From Amphibalanus amphitrite (Eukaryota; Arthropoda; Thecostraca; Balanomorpha; Balanidae), in the NCBI RefSeq assembly GCF_019059575.1, contig NW_024881520.1, positions 1,054,001 to 1,118,000 on the forward strand: a DNA stretch of 64,000 nt, given 5' to 3'. How positions within the stretch are numbered: the stretch's first letter is position 1; each line of letters begins with the position of its first letter. The position numbers were made by a program, and so were the translations under genes. Positions 46,620 to 59,032 of this stretch are shown here, in pieces. Below the pieces are notes generated by a model. The model saw nothing but the letters and a program-made list of their open reading frames with translations, had not been told where the DNA came from and did no database searches.

Positions 46620-47690
46620 TGTCCACGTTCTAAAAAGGGTTACTGTGGAACTGGACACTGCTAGTGCTAGGGCGGGATTTAGCCCGTGCCATCGGGCTAC
46701 GACGTGATTCAAACAATGAACTTTCAGTGTTTTGTTTATTAGGACCATGCGCTGAGGTCGCTGTCTTGGTGGGACCTTCGAGATATTTGCTGGTAGAGCA
46801 TTCCCGTGTGTTCACTATTGCCATAACGCCGGACCGATGTCGACGGTCTGTACTCTCGTAGCGTGTTGTCGGCCGGGCGCTGGGCCTGGCCCGTGGCCGT
46901 GGGCGCCCTATTCATGCGCTCTATGGTCCCCGTGAACCCGTGTCTGCCGAGTGGGTTGCGCGAACGCCGACCGAATGTGGCAGCTCTTATTGTGTCTGGG
47001 TTGTGACTGTCGTTCTGACGTAATTGGCACGGGACTGGATTATACGAGAGCTTATAAGGTACGAGGCTGGTGACCGTCTTCCCATCCAGTGGGACCTACA
47101 ACATCCTAGCATCCATTTACCACCCGTGCTTAACGATTTCCCATTTCCTCATGTCCCATCCAACCATCCCTTGTTGCTCATTTCCCCTTCACTTTCCCAT
47201 CGCAGCCTCTCATCCACTCCTAGATCATACCGCTCAATGCTTACCTGCAACAACTCTCCATGACAGAGTAGACAATCCCGGTGGCACCTCGACGGTAATT
47301 TCACAGTAGCTGCCATGCCACAGTCGTTTCCCTGCCTGATCTCCGTCACTTGGTCAGTTTGCCGTGTCATCAGGCCGGTGGTAACCCATTTCCAAGGTTC
47401 CGAATTATGATAAAACACTTGTTGACCTGCAAGCATTCTTCAGTTGGCGTCCTGTCTAATCGGTACAGTTGGAGAGACGCCCGGACCACCAGAGACTTCT
47501 CATTTCCCGATCTGTGGTTATCTATATTATGCCGTGTCTGTGTTTTGTTACTTTTGTGGAGGTGTGGCCCAGGCTTGTTGCTGGTCAGGCCGCTCCTTTT
47601 TTACGGACGACCCGCCCCGAAGACGCCCTGATATTTGTGATCCAACTAGATGGAAGTTGAGAGAGAACTAATAAAAACCTGTCCCAGGAG
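46620..47690 (+). other. Probable Spn 3' UTR
   Basis: No coding frame is supportable. It ends in AATAAA at 47670-47675, about 1.05 kb after the stop codon, the first good polyadenylation signal downstream. Confidence 0.6.
47670..47675 (+). terminator. Candidate polyadenylation signal of Spn
   Basis: Canonical AATAAA in a stretch otherwise without such hexamers after the Spn stop codon. Confidence 0.55.
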
Positions 47691-47691
47691 A

Positions 47692-47742
47692 TGAGCTGAC
47701 TGTCTGCTATGTAGAATGAGCTGACTGTCTGCTATGTAGAAT
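47692..47742. repeat. 25-bp tandem duplication
   Basis: ATGAGCTGACTGTCTGCTAT plus GTAGA occurs twice in direct succession. It lies between the Spn 3' end and the FLYWCH gene. The rest of 47.74-48.0 kb shows nothing recognisable. Confidence 0.85.
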
Positions 47743-48115
47743 ATCGTTTCCTGCTATGGGGATCGATCCGTCCCTAATGATAACTTCGGTTGGGAACCGT
47801 TTTCTGTTCACAACAGATTAAGTGCGAGCATACCGTGTATCTGCCGTCTGATGTGACTTTCGTTTGGCAACTATCGAAGGCCATGCGTATTCGCGAGAGT
47901 TTTCCTCTCACGGGTTCTCGAATCTCCGTGTATCGGGCTTGAGCTTGGCAGGTTTTGGCCGCTGGGGATAGGTGGCGCTGTGGTCGGTCCCGTCACCGAG
48001 ACTCCCCCCGTCCTTGGAAATGGACTGGTCCCGTGCGGGCGACGTGGGCTGCCGGCCGGCGGCGGCCCGCGCCGCCATTCTCGGTGTTGGGATCAGGGCA
48101 CTAAAGGTTGGGACC

Positions 48116-48224
48116 ATGGCCGGCGCGGGCGGGCCGGCGACGGTACTCGCCGAAATTCTGGACATCAACGCTGCGGGGACCAAACGGCTCACTGTCAATG
48201 GACACCTCTTCCGACGAAGTAAGG
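48116..48224 (+). CDS. FLYWCH gene exon 1
   Basis: MAGAGGPATVLAEILDINAA onward to the first half of FLYWCH 1 (LTVNGHLFRRSK). Donor GTAAGT, phase 1. Confidence 0.8.
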
Positions 48225-50240
48225 GTAAGTGGTCGCGGATATGAATTATTATTTGTCTTTATCAGCTCATAACGACGTACAAGTTTGTTGGGCTTTATCT
48301 TTCAAATAATGACAAAGTCATCGAAGAAGGCCCGTGACTCCTTTGAGGTTGCTGTGTTGAAACATTGACATCCACTTAAGTGTAGCATTGTGCGGCGTGA
48401 GAGTCCAAGTCCGGTGTATGTCCTACCTAGGTATATGAGTGATCTCTCTACCCCGGATCACGTGTGCCGGCAGCGAGCGAGGGCGCCGAGTACTGGAGCT
48501 GCCTAGAGCGTCACTGTCCGATGACGGCCGTGACGCGTGACGGCCTGGTGACGCTCCTGGGCGGGGTGCCGGCCCGTGGTCACGCCCACCCGCCGGCCAC
48601 GCCCCAGCAGCAGCTGGCGCAGGCGCTCACCGCCAGCCTGCTGCGGCGCGTCAGGTCAGTGTGGCAGCTCTGGTCAGAATACTTCGACCACTCTAGCTCA
48701 GGTCAGTCAGGTCAGGCGGGCAGCTCAAGTCAGCTGGGTTAGTGGACAGCTTTATGTCAGGTCATAATTGGGTCAGTCAAGCAGCTCTAGCTAAAGTCAA
48801 TCGGGCCAGTGATCTTGTCAATAGTGCCACTTCAGCTAATGTCAGTCGGCCAGCTCTAGCCAGGTCTGAGGTCAGTCAGGGCAGGCCTTACCCTGCGATA
48901 ACTGGTCACTCTGTTGTGCCAACAGGACGAACCTGCGGACGCCGGTGCCGGCGCTGTTCCAGCAGGAACTGGACTCTCTGATGGCCTCAATCACGAGCGC
49001 GCTGCCGTCCTACGAGACGGTACGCTCCCGTCTGTACCGCGCTCGCCAGGCGGCCGCTGGAGACCAGCCCGAGTCGCCACCGGCAGCCGACACCGCCGAC
49101 CGTGCCGCAGCCTGTGCTGTATCGGCGCCAGATGGCACTAACATCAACTACAGCGAAGCAGATGGTCAAGGGTCGGCAAGGACTTCCATAGATGCTGACC
49201 TGAACACGGGAGATGTGACGGAGGGTGTATCACCACGACCGGATGATGCCGTTCACTCAGAGGGCGAACGCTCTGACACGAACGGTGACCTGGTGGGCTG
49301 TACTCGGTCCACTGACACCCCAGCTGGAGAGACCCAAACCAGCAGAGGATCGGCGCGAACTGTCCGACAACGTGCCCGTGGGACTGAGCCGAGGCGGAAG
49401 GGAACGGGCAGCAGTCTGAAGCGGAGCGGGATGACCGCCGGGGCCGGCGCGGTGCAGACTACCGACCTGCCGCCGGCCATATTCGGCACCTCCGCGCGCG
49501 GCCTGCCAACCATGCAGGTGCTCGAGTTCCAGTTCCGACGCTGGAAGGTGACTCAGAGCTCGCCACCGGTCGAGTACTGGACATGCACCGCGGACGGGTG
49601 CCGCTCGACCGCCACCACCCGCGGCCGGCGGCTCACCCGACTGCGGCAGCGGCACGCACACGAGCCACCCACCGAGGCCCGTCGGCGCGCCGCGTGTTTA
49701 GTAGAGCTGCGCCGGCGAGCGCGCCTTGAGACCACGCCGATGCCGCAGCTGTACAGACAGGAGCGGGAGCGAGCCGGCCGGCCCGACCACTTCCCTTCGC
49801 TGGCCTCGGTGCGGACTATATTGTACAGAGAGCGGCAGCAGGCGCGACGGGCGGCGAAGGCAGCGGAGGAGGCGGCTAAGGCAGCTGGATCGGCGGCTGT
49901 GACAGGCGCAGCGGGAGTTGCAACGAGAGCAGTGCCAATGCCGGGTAGTTTGGCCATGGCGCCAGCGCCGGCGGCAGCACTTCAGAGCGGACTGCACCCG
50001 AGTGTCTCCTCACATGGACCGCAGCCGAGTGTGCCCTCACATTTACCACAGCCTAGCGTGTCTTCCCACGGACCTCAACCGATTGTACCCGCACACGGAC
50101 CTCAACCGATTGTACCCGCACACGTACCTCAACCGATTGTACCCGCACACTTACCTCAGCCCATCGTGCCCTCACACGGACCTCAGCCGTGTGTGAACTG
50201 GTCCTGGGCGGGGTACGGCCGACCGAGCGGCCACTGGTGA
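48116..50240 (+). CDS. Protein with two FLYWCH zinc-finger modules (3 exons, 534 aa)
   Basis: Exons 48116-48224, 48474-48654 and 48926-50240 join in phases 1 and 2 (1,605 nt). The first FLYWCH spans exons 1-2: LTVNGHLFRRSK, EYWSCLERHC and GHAHPP supply the aromatic core and C-C-H-H ligands. It is followed by PALFQQEL and ETVRSRLYRAR. The second module is in exon 3: LEFQFRRWKV, EYWTCTADGC and RHAHEP, then PQLYRQERER and VRTILYRERQ. FLYWCH domains bind DNA or protein in nuclear factors and also occur at the N-terminus of MULE transposases; no transposase core is seen here. An Arg/Ala-rich segment and a His-Pro-Gln-Pro repeat end the protein. The ATG at 48116 has a strong Kozak context (GGACCATGG); an in-frame ATG at 48020 would add 32 residues. 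The function is unknown. Confidence 0.85.
48474..48654 (+). CDS. FLYWCH gene exon 2
   Basis: Carries EYWSCLERHCPMTAVTRDG and GHAHPPATP, the zinc-ligand half of FLYWCH 1. Donor GTCAGT, phase 2. Confidence 0.85.
48655..48925 (+). repeat. FLYWCH gene intron 2, GTCAG-rich degenerate repeat
   Basis: The intron is built of diverged GGTCAGTCxGxCAGCTCTAGC blocks that begin with the donor sequence itself. Confidence 0.7.
48926..50240 (+). CDS. FLYWCH gene exon 3
   Basis: 438 codons including TGA. Holds the C-terminal part of module 1, a Ser/Thr/Asp-rich linker, FLYWCH 2 and the repeat tail. Confidence 0.88.
50001..50195 (+). repeat. 30-bp coding minisatellite (10-residue repeats)
   Basis: Six to seven units encode (S/I)VxxHxPQPx, for example IVPAHGPQP. 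Unit length is a multiple of three and the frame is kept. Copy number may vary between alleles. Confidence 0.9.
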
Positions 50241-50415
50241 CACCGCCCGCTGGCAGTGGTCTGTTGATTCGTACTGGATTCGTACTCAGCTGCCCTGTTC
50301 ATGTAAAGCCACGGCCGCTGCCGGCTAGGTCAAGATCCGTGTTTGCGGAGTGCCGACAAGCGTGAATATGATAGTTATATGCACGAACAGCGCTGTGCAT
50401 TATTACACAATGCTC
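50241..50415 (+). other. Probable FLYWCH gene 3' UTR, cut by the LTR element
   Basis: No AATAAA lies between the stop codon and the LTR element inserted 180 bp downstream. The original 3' UTR may continue at 62,936. Confidence 0.5.
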
Positions 50416-50419
50416 ACTT
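50416..50419. repeat. 4-bp target-site duplication, left copy
   Basis: ACTT precedes the first LTR and is repeated at 62932-62935 after the second. Confidence 0.75.
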
Positions 50420-51126
50420 TGTAGGGGTCTCACGCATCGGAACCTGCAACCTTTTATTGGTTCCCCCCATATACAGACATTACGATAACCAAAGTTACTC
50501 TACAATGCCCGCCTGCCACCCGGGTGTATTAAACTAAGCGGCCCGTATGATTGTTCGTACACGTTCACCGTAGATCAGCCCGGCATCGGCCATTCCCCCA
50601 ATGAAATATTTTGTTCACATTCCATTTACGATATATTTTAGATCCGAGGGACATTCATAAATCATACGCTCACGTGCTTGCTTACGATCACGCGCTACTC
50701 ACATTTCACTCACCTACGCACACCCACACGTACATACATACCGCGCGCCGCGCCGACGAATATAATTTAGATGAGACTGTCCTGGATATAACGGGGGTGC
50801 CCACCGCTATTTGCGGCGGGTCGGAAAGCCAAATAAAATCCAGGACATATGTCGGGGACTTCCGCAGCGCCTGGGCGCTGCGGCGTTAATTTAGGGGGGA
50901 TGGAAAAGATCGCTTACCGAAAGATGTTGCCCCGACGACACCGCACTGGCAAATGCCTCGAGAGACGGGCCCGCGGGTCCCAGGTGCCGGCCAGCCGCTG
51001 CCTTTCACCCGGCGGGCACGCCTTTCCCGCCGGAGGCAAACATACGGCGGACTGGCCTAACGCGCACTCTGGTTCTCCGGCCCGCCGCTCCACACACTCT
51101 CTGACGCGCTCAATTTTGCCCTTACA
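50420..51126 (-). repeat. LTR, uninterrupted copy (3' LTR if minus strand)
   Basis: 707 bp. It contains AATAAA on the minus strand about 40 bp from its transcriptional end (AACCAATAAAAGG) and another AATAAA on the plus strand at 50832. The 92-codon frame it shares with the other LTR is not a gene. Confidence 0.88.
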
Positions 51127-52494
51127 TAATAATTCTCCCTCCCACGGACGGTGAAAAAGGGTCCCCTTACTCCCCCGGGTGAGAACCTTTCCACTATCTC
51201 ATTCGCGCTTGACAATCATTACACCTACACAACACATGCGACATACATTCTACAGACATCCTACATACATTCTACAGACATCTTACATACCTACATTCTA
51301 CAGACACCCGCCCCACGCCTTACATGCACGGCCGCCCTGCCCACGCTCCCGCTCATCGCCCCATTGTTCATTCCGCCTGCCACCCTCCTGCCAAGCCCTT
51401 CTCCTGCTGCCCGCATTTTTCGCAGCTCCGATCTGTTGCCAGCTCTTCCTTCCCACGCTCGCCCGTATCGCCTCGCTCTTCTGGCCCTCGACCCCCCGCC
51501 ATGAACTGGTCCTTGGTTGGAGGTCGCCTGGATTGGTAGCACACGCGCGCGATGCTCAGCCGGTAGCGCACGCTACCGCCCATAGCCGGTGTTCGCGGAC
51601 GGTGGACACCTTCGTGGGCGGCCGCCTCCCTGGGCGACCGCACTCTATCTCAGCGCCACCGCCGCAATCCGGGGCTTTTTGGGCGGCAGTCGGTGCCCCC
51701 GCTTGTAGGATGCGTGCTCGCGCGCCGCTAGGTGTCGTTGCGACCGTCTCCTGCCAAGCCCGCCTCAGAGTTGGACGGCTCCCGCCAGGCGTCCCGGGGT
51801 CGCGCCACCAGGTGGCGGTGGCGGCGGCGGCGGCGGCGGTTCATGGGCGCGGGTGGTGCGCCGTACCCGCCGCCTGTCACGCTGCCGCCAGCTGGGTACG
51901 CCACCGGTGGAGGGCGTCGACCCCCGGGAGCTGTCATGTGGCGCCTCTGCACGGCCGGCACCTGAAGCTGCCGCCCGACCATATGCTGCCGCGGATACTC
52001 GGGCCGCTGGTTCTGGATCGGGCGGCTGTCGACAGGTGGTTCGGCTGTATCCCAGCCCGTGCAGAGCCGGCGGGGCCGTCAGGTCGGCCGGCCCGGCCGC
52101 CGTCACACACTGTACCGCCGCGGCCATTGGCACCGCGGTTTCCAGTGGGGCGGCCGCAAGCTGCTGACCGGCGCGGTGGTGAGACGGGCCGAGCTCCGCC
52201 GCCCGCCGTACTGCCGGGGGCTGGACGGGACGGCTGGCGGATCGCGCGGCCTGATGGCCGTATGAGCGCCGCCGCTCCCGTCCTGCCGCGGGCGTTATCG
52301 TCGCTGGAGGCGGGCGGGCGGAGGTCCGTGGGCGAGTGCCGCCGCCCCGAGCTGGCGCGGCAGTAGTAGCCGCGGGATCGGCGCGGGGCAGCGGGCATTT
52401 TGGGCAGCGAGATGGGCGGTAGAGCGTCGTCCCTCCCGCCGCGGCTCTTGAATGCTGCGGCGGACCGGGAGGCGAGGTGAACGGCCGGAACGGC

Positions 52495-52690
52495 GAGGTC
52501 AGCAGCCGAGCGCAGCCGCCCGTACCGCCGCGGCTCTTGAGTGCCGCGGCTTCCGGGCAGCCGCGCAGACGGCTGGAGCGGCGGGGTCGGCAGCCGAGCG
52601 CAGCCGCCCGTACCACCGCGGCTCTTGGGCGCCGCGGCTTCCGGGCAGCCGGGCAGACGGCTGGAGCGGCGGGGTCGGCAGCCGCGCGCC
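52495..52690. repeat. 88-bp tandem repeat
   Basis: CAGCCGAGCGCAGCCGCCCG recurs at 52503 and 52591, 88 bp apart, with a partial third unit from about 52679. Confidence 0.85.
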
Positions 52691-53231
52691 CACCGCCCCC
52701 GACTTGCTGCGGCAGTAGTCGCCGCCGGGAGCGGCGGGGCGGCTGGCGTGCGGTGCGGCGAGTTGGAGAGCGGATCAGCGCCATCGCCCGGCCCGTACGG
52801 CCGAGGTCTTGGTCGCCGCTGGCTCCTGGTCGGCGGCCGGCGGACCGGGCGACATGCCTGTGGGAGAGCAGGGGCTTTCCCTCCCCTCAATCATTCTGGC
52901 CCGTACATAACACACATACACACATCGCGACACTCTGCGGCATACATTTTTCTGAATCATTAACACTTCCAGCCTCGGTTCACATGAAATCTGACTATAT
53001 GTAATCATCTTATTACGCTTCATCTGTTACGCATTTACTATGGGGAAAGGTTGTGACCGTTCGATAATTTTGAATGGGAATGTGGATTTTTATTAATGAC
53101 AGCGAAACCTCGAACCAGTCCGCCACCATTTAGAAAACTAGTTAACCACAGTTGTAACCACAGGCAGGCCTAACCCAAAGCCGGGCCGACATCCACCACT
53201 CACGTTAGCTGGTGGTCTCACACATCCAGCA

Positions 53232-53401
53232 TTCTCCGCTCTCATTCGTCTGTTTCTCTCCTCCTCGCTCTCTCTCCTCTCTCCTCTCTCTCTCTCCTCT
53301 CTCTCTCATCCTCTCGTCTCCTCTCTCTCTCTCTCCCCTCTCCTCGTCTCTCTCTCCCTCTTCTCCCTCTCTCCTCTCTCTTCTCTCTCTCTCTCTCTCT
53401 C

Positions 53402-53465
<64 letters not shown>

Positions 53466-53530
53466 CTCTCTCTCTCTCCCTCTCTCTCTCTCTCTCTGTC
53501 TCTCTATTCTCTATCGCTTACTCTCTCTGT
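53232..53530. repeat. CT microsatellite
   Basis: About 300 bp of (TC)n with occasional CCTC interruptions, followed by TCTGTCTC/TCAGTCTC variants to about 53605. Confidence 0.95.
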
Positions 53531-54410
53531 TCAGCCTTCGTCTCTGTCTCTGTCTTTGTCTCCGTCTCTGTCTCTGTCTCAGTCTCAATATCAGTCTCAG
53601 ACCCTGCTCTTTCCACTCACAATCCGTCATCCCTCCTCCTCACCAAGTCCATAACCCTTTCCCGCGTGCGCCCCAAACATACCTCAGTAATTGGCCGCGA
53701 ACACGTGAGGTGAGCAAATGCGTCGTGATCCTCGGACCCTGATGTTCAGCGGATAGGGTATTCCGCGCCTGACTGGCACTTGCTCGGTCACGTGTTCGGG
53801 GCCAACATTTCCATGCGCTCGCTCGCTCAGTCGTCTGCTGTCATCTGATCGCTCCTTATTCCGTCACGTCTCCTTTCCTCCGCCGCATCGTCCGTCGTCT
53901 TTCTCCCTCGTCATTTAAACTCCCCTCCCCAGTCCCCCGGTTATACTCCCGAACCCCGGTCATTGTCCCCGTCCCACACCCGCGCAAACACATTCCCTCC
54001 CCAGCCCGAGACCCATCCCTCCCCAGTACCCGGACAAACACAATCAAATACCTGCCTTGCCCTCCCCAGCCCCGTCCCTCCCCACGACCCACGGCGCGGC
54101 GGCCGCCCACTCCTCGGACGTCGCGGCCGAAACGCCGGCGCGATGCGCCGGCGCGCCCCTCTCTCCTCCTCTCTTTTTCCGACGACACATCGTCGGACCC
54201 CGCTCGTCGACCGCGCAATTCCATTGCGCGATTCTCTTACCGCGCGAGTACCTACCTCCTTTCGCGCTCATTCTGCCTAGCTCACGCGACGCCTTCCGCG
54301 CGATGCCTTTCGCACGTCTCCTCGTCGCGCGACTCCTATCTTCTCGCGCAACCTTCTTTCACTCTCACGCGCGATTCATTTCGCGCGCCTCTCTCTCGCG
54401 TTCATCGCAC

Positions 54411-54610
54411 GACTCTATCTCGCGCGACTCTCTATCTCGCACGACTCTCTCGTGCGACTCTCTCTCTCTCTTTCTCGCGCGACTCTGTCTCGCGCGACTC
54501 TCTCGCACGACTCTCTCGTGCGACCCTCTCTTTCTCTTTCTCTTTCTCTCGCGCGCGATCCCTCGTCGCGCGTCTCTCTAGCGCGCGATTCCTGATCGCA
54601 CGTTCCTCTT
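54411..54610. repeat. TCTCGCGCGAC simple repeat
   Basis: Short units of CGCGCGACTCTCT and TCGCACGACTCTC alternate, giving a CG/CT-rich low-complexity tract. Confidence 0.85.
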
Positions 54611-57410
54611 TGTCTCTCGCGGCGCGCGGCGCATTCTAATTCTACATTCACATGCCTACACCTATTGATACACATCGAATTCATACCTAACACATCACCC
54701 TACTTCCACTACCATTGATTCGCACTCAACATACCACTCAAAATCGTTCACTCCTCGGCAGTCAGCGTCCCCTTGCGCCATCCTCCCCTCGGGGAGAATA
54801 GCCAATGGCAGCACTGCCACGCTGCCTCACAGATCAGGGGCGAGGTGCCTCCCTCACTCCCAGCACCTTAGAGGCCACCCCTCCGGCGGGTGATCAGCCG
54901 AACGGCGGAGGGGAGGGCTGTTTTGCCACTGGGTTGAGCCAGGGACCCGCCCGGATCCCAGGCGGCCAGCGCTGAGTTTTCATTCACTCCCGTGTTCGTG
55001 CGCGAAAGGATCGGAATAATATAAATTAGCGGTTGAAATTCAAAAGGGCGTCAAACTCCTCCGGCAAAAGTTATCAATCTGAACGAAAACTTCCCCTAAT
55101 CATTTTCCCCCAACAGTTAAATTGCCTTAGTCATCTCCATCCAATGCATACGGTTATATGGATATATTTGCTCGCGTCGCAGAGCGCTCCTAAATAAACG
55201 TACGCAAATATAAGTCGAACCGGCTGTGGCCCGTCCAGCCTTCAAATCTCCCCTCTACCGGCTGGCCAGCCGAACGGCGGAGGGTGGACTTGTTTTGATG
55301 GTGGTGGGCCAGTGACCCGGCCGAGCTCCCACAGGCCGGTGAAAGCACCCTTAGCCCCTCGCTCAGGTGCGCAGCCCAGTCGGCCAACTTGACGGTCCGA
55401 CCGACCCAGGTATCCGGTCCAATCGGCCCAGGGGCCAGTTCAGTCGGATCAGGTACCGGTGGCGGTAGGGAGGGTCCGGCCGTGATTACGCACAGTGCGG
55501 CGCCGCGCGGCACGCACTTCACTCGGCTAGTCACCGAGTGATGGGGAACGGCGCAGCGACGCCGCCCGAGGCGCGGCACGCCGGCCCATCCTGCCGACCG
55601 ACTGAGGACGGCGGCACCTGTGGTGTGGGTGCGGGGGCTGTTGAGCCTTTCCATGACGGAGACACCACACCGAGGTGACTGCGCTCGGGCCTGGAGTCAT
55701 TCCCAAGGAATTCATGCTGGGTAAATGAGAACACTAATGACCGTTCTCCTGAAACATCACCAGAACTGCTGATGCTAAATTTTGATTGGCAGACGATACA
55801 CTTATTGTACCGCACTGAGTTCTTTTGCCTCAGCTCTGATGCTGCCGTTAAAACAAATAAGTTCACTGATATTACCCGTTAAAACTATACATTACGACGT
55901 CCGAAACTTATTAAGACGGCATGCGCAGTACTGTTAAAGATATGCGATTCATTCTCGTATGGATGGATTTGTCTCGAAGTGAAACAGATAAATAAATAAA
56001 CCTATATACCGGACACGAATTTCCCAAAACTGCATGCCTATTTGGCGTGCCGCTCATTCTGCCTACCAATATGGTCGGGATATTGATTGAAAACCTAGAA
56101 GCGAACAATTTTGGATAATCAAGGTCCCTCTCTAATACGTTGATTTGTGCTGTATGAGGCGCTTTTTATCGCAATAATCTTTCCAGAAGGAATGATGGCG
56201 GCCATTGCGCCGTGTATCGATTAATCAGAAGGTTTCGGTGCCGTGCTGAGTGATTATGGGGTCAATTGTCTCGATTGGTCCGTTTCGGAACGATAACTCT
56301 ATCTTCCAAAATTATACCTAGATGTTATGGAGTAAAGACACAAGATGATGCACTAGTCAAAATCAAAGGGCGTTCAGACATCAAAATGACCGCGTTGGTT
56401 TTGAATCACATCGGCAACACAAAGCCACCGTCGTCTGGGGTGTGCTCGGCAGCAGGCGGCCAGCGACAGGCGAGTCCAATGACTCCGGTGTTGTTATTGC
56501 GGATCGGCCCGGTTCGCCGCTGCTCCTTGGCGGCCCTCCGCTCTGCGGGGCGCGGGTCGTCCCGCCCCGAGGCGTTTAGGATCGGCCGTGTGAATGCGGC
56601 TGCTCTCGCCTTCGGTCGGGTGGGTGGCCTACCCGTGGCGACCGGCTCGATCCCATGGCCGGCGGCGCGATCCCATCACGATGGGAATGCGTCCCTTCTC
56701 TGGGACGGTCGGGGAGGGCCCTGCCGCGGACCTGCCACCCCCTTGCGCGGGCGGCGCGGTGACCGAACCATAATTGCTCGGGTCGGCGGCGCTGGCCCGG
56801 CGCTGACAGGTGCGCGTGGTGTGGGAGCACAGGGTCGAATCCAACCCGTCTGCTTGAGCAGGTGGATATCGGCAATCTGGCGGATCCGATTTGCCCTCGG
56901 GCCAATGATGGTGAAGCCTAAGCCGGGCACCCACACACCGCTCAGGAATATGATATGATATGAAATACAACACGTGCTTCACAGTAAATTAACCCGTACT
57001 GCACAACAACATGCATTGTACAACACGCGAGAACTGACAATGTGGCACATGCTATATTACACATCATATGAAATCACCCGTTACTGGTGTGGCAGCGCAC
57101 GGCAGCGCCAAGACCATAACCGTCCAGGAAAGTCACTGGATGGGCCCGTGCTGCTGAATTTGCTGGAGCGCAGTCCCGAACGGAGTCGGCTCAACAACTA
57201 GGGCTTTGTGTCACCTCCCGCCGCGTCAGCTTCGGTTGGAGGCTCGAATATGACGTGTGCGGTCGCGACGGATAGAATCCGCGCCACGTGGATTCAAATG
57301 TATTTGCCTCGAGTGTGCATTTTAAAGTCCAATAAACACATGTTTTGCTCTTCTATACAGAACAAATTAAATTTCCTATTTTACCAGTATAGCGCCTTTT
57401 GGGGCGACTA

Positions 57411-58073
57411 ACGGAGCGAGCGAGCGGGTGAGTCTTGCACGTGCGAAATTTCGAGGGGGTACCTCCAACTGACTTGTGCAGGGCACCCTACTGACTGGTC
57501 TCTAGCGATGTGCCAAATTTGGGCACAATCGGCCCAGCCGTTCTCGAGATCTGGAAGCGGCACCCTGCACGTGCGCACGTGCAAAATGGGTCCCAACTGA
57601 CTTGTGCACGGCACCCTAGTAACCGGTCCCTAACTGTGTACCAAATTTGAGCGCAATCGGTCGAGCCGTTCTCGAGATCTGGAAACGACCCCTGCACGTG
57701 CGCACGTGCAGCGGCACCCCAACTCTGGCACATGGATATGCAGTGCCTAGTGGGTGCCTACCTACATGCCAACTTTCAGCGCAATCGGCCAAGTAGTTAC
57801 CGAAATATTGCAACAATTACAAAAGTGACACCTCTTCGTTTTGCACGTGGCACGTGCATAAGGGGTCACCCACATGCATCGGGAATAGTCCAATACTTGG
57901 TAGAAGGAATGAAGCTACCCTACAAAAATTACCGCATGTAAATCGGTCAAGTGGTTGCTGAGATATAAGCCTCGCAAAAGCGTCCGCACGGCCGGCCGGC
58001 CGGCCGGCCGGCCGCTCATACTCAGAAATTTCCGTTATTCTACGTAAGACTCCGCTCGCTTCGCTCGCTCCGT
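57411..58073. mobile_element. Inverted-repeat element with internal tandem repeats (663 bp)
   Basis: Bounded by inverted ACGGAGCGAGCGA termini. Inside are about three diverged units of about 130 bp sharing CAATCGG, CCGTTCTCGAGATCTGGAA and GCACGTGCGCACGTGCA, and a CCGG run at 57988-58012. It may be a satellite-carrying MITE. No target duplication is clear. Confidence 0.65.
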
Positions 58074-59028
58074 AACGAAATGATTTAGGCTCCATTTGAC
58101 GGCAAGGTGACGATTAGTGCCTGGCAACACTTAACAGAGGATAAAATCCTACAAGATTAATTCCGGATTATCTGTCAATTCGAAGCCGAAAATGGTCCAA
58201 GAGATACCGTCCTACTGAGTTACCATGAAATGGTTGAGGGGCACTGGGTTCATCCGATATTACTCAATGCATTTAATCATAAACTGTGATTCTATATAAC
58301 GAAGATACGAACTTATGCACTATGCAGCATGGAATTTAAATAAGGGCACATTTGACTGAGCACTCAGCGCTCCATTTGAAGAATTTCTGGTTAATAATGT
58401 TGCCATTAAACCTGGAATCAAAGCTGTTTAGAACTTGTTTCTGGTTCGTGACTGAACTTAGTTGAGTTATCGCTACCACATTTTGAGCAAAATTACAACG
58501 TAAAAATGCATGGAATGAACGAACGAATGAACTACTTTGAACATAACATTGAAGATTTGACAAGACATTTTACGTTTGCATCAGAAGAAATTGCAATGAA
58601 CCGTAAGCGTTAATCCATTCCCTGGATTAAAAAAGGAGGAGAATGTGCTCGGCGTGCACCGCCTTGCGCCAGACCTTGACATCGGGTTCCGGATATAAAA
58701 GGTGCAGCTGCCAGAATGTGCGGCTCATGTTGGTGTAACGTGGGGTAATAATTAATCAGGGCTTTGCTGCCGAGCTAAGCTTGCCCGCTTTAAACACGCA
58801 CAACCTCGATGCCGTCCTAATGGCAACTCGTCAGCGCCACAAGGTGCACTGAGTGCACGGCTTTACGGGAGGGATCGTCATCCCCGCTTAAAAACTCCGC
58901 TTAAAAACACCCAACCATAATTTCCCCGATCCACTGTACCGATTATGCCTATATATCCCGTAAAACCATGGACATTCCAGTTAATATCTTAAGATGCAAT
59001 TAATATGCACAGCAAAGATGCACTGCAC

Positions 59029-59032
59029 TTAA
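59029..59032. repeat. TTAA target duplication, left copy
   Basis: TTAA precedes the AGGGACCC terminus and is repeated at 59500-59503. Confidence 0.8.

Noticed and set aside
51179-52890. Long frames of 318-395 codons on both strands in the LTR interior
   Set aside because: They sit over GC-rich and tandem-repeat DNA, overlap each other and show no retroviral or other domain.
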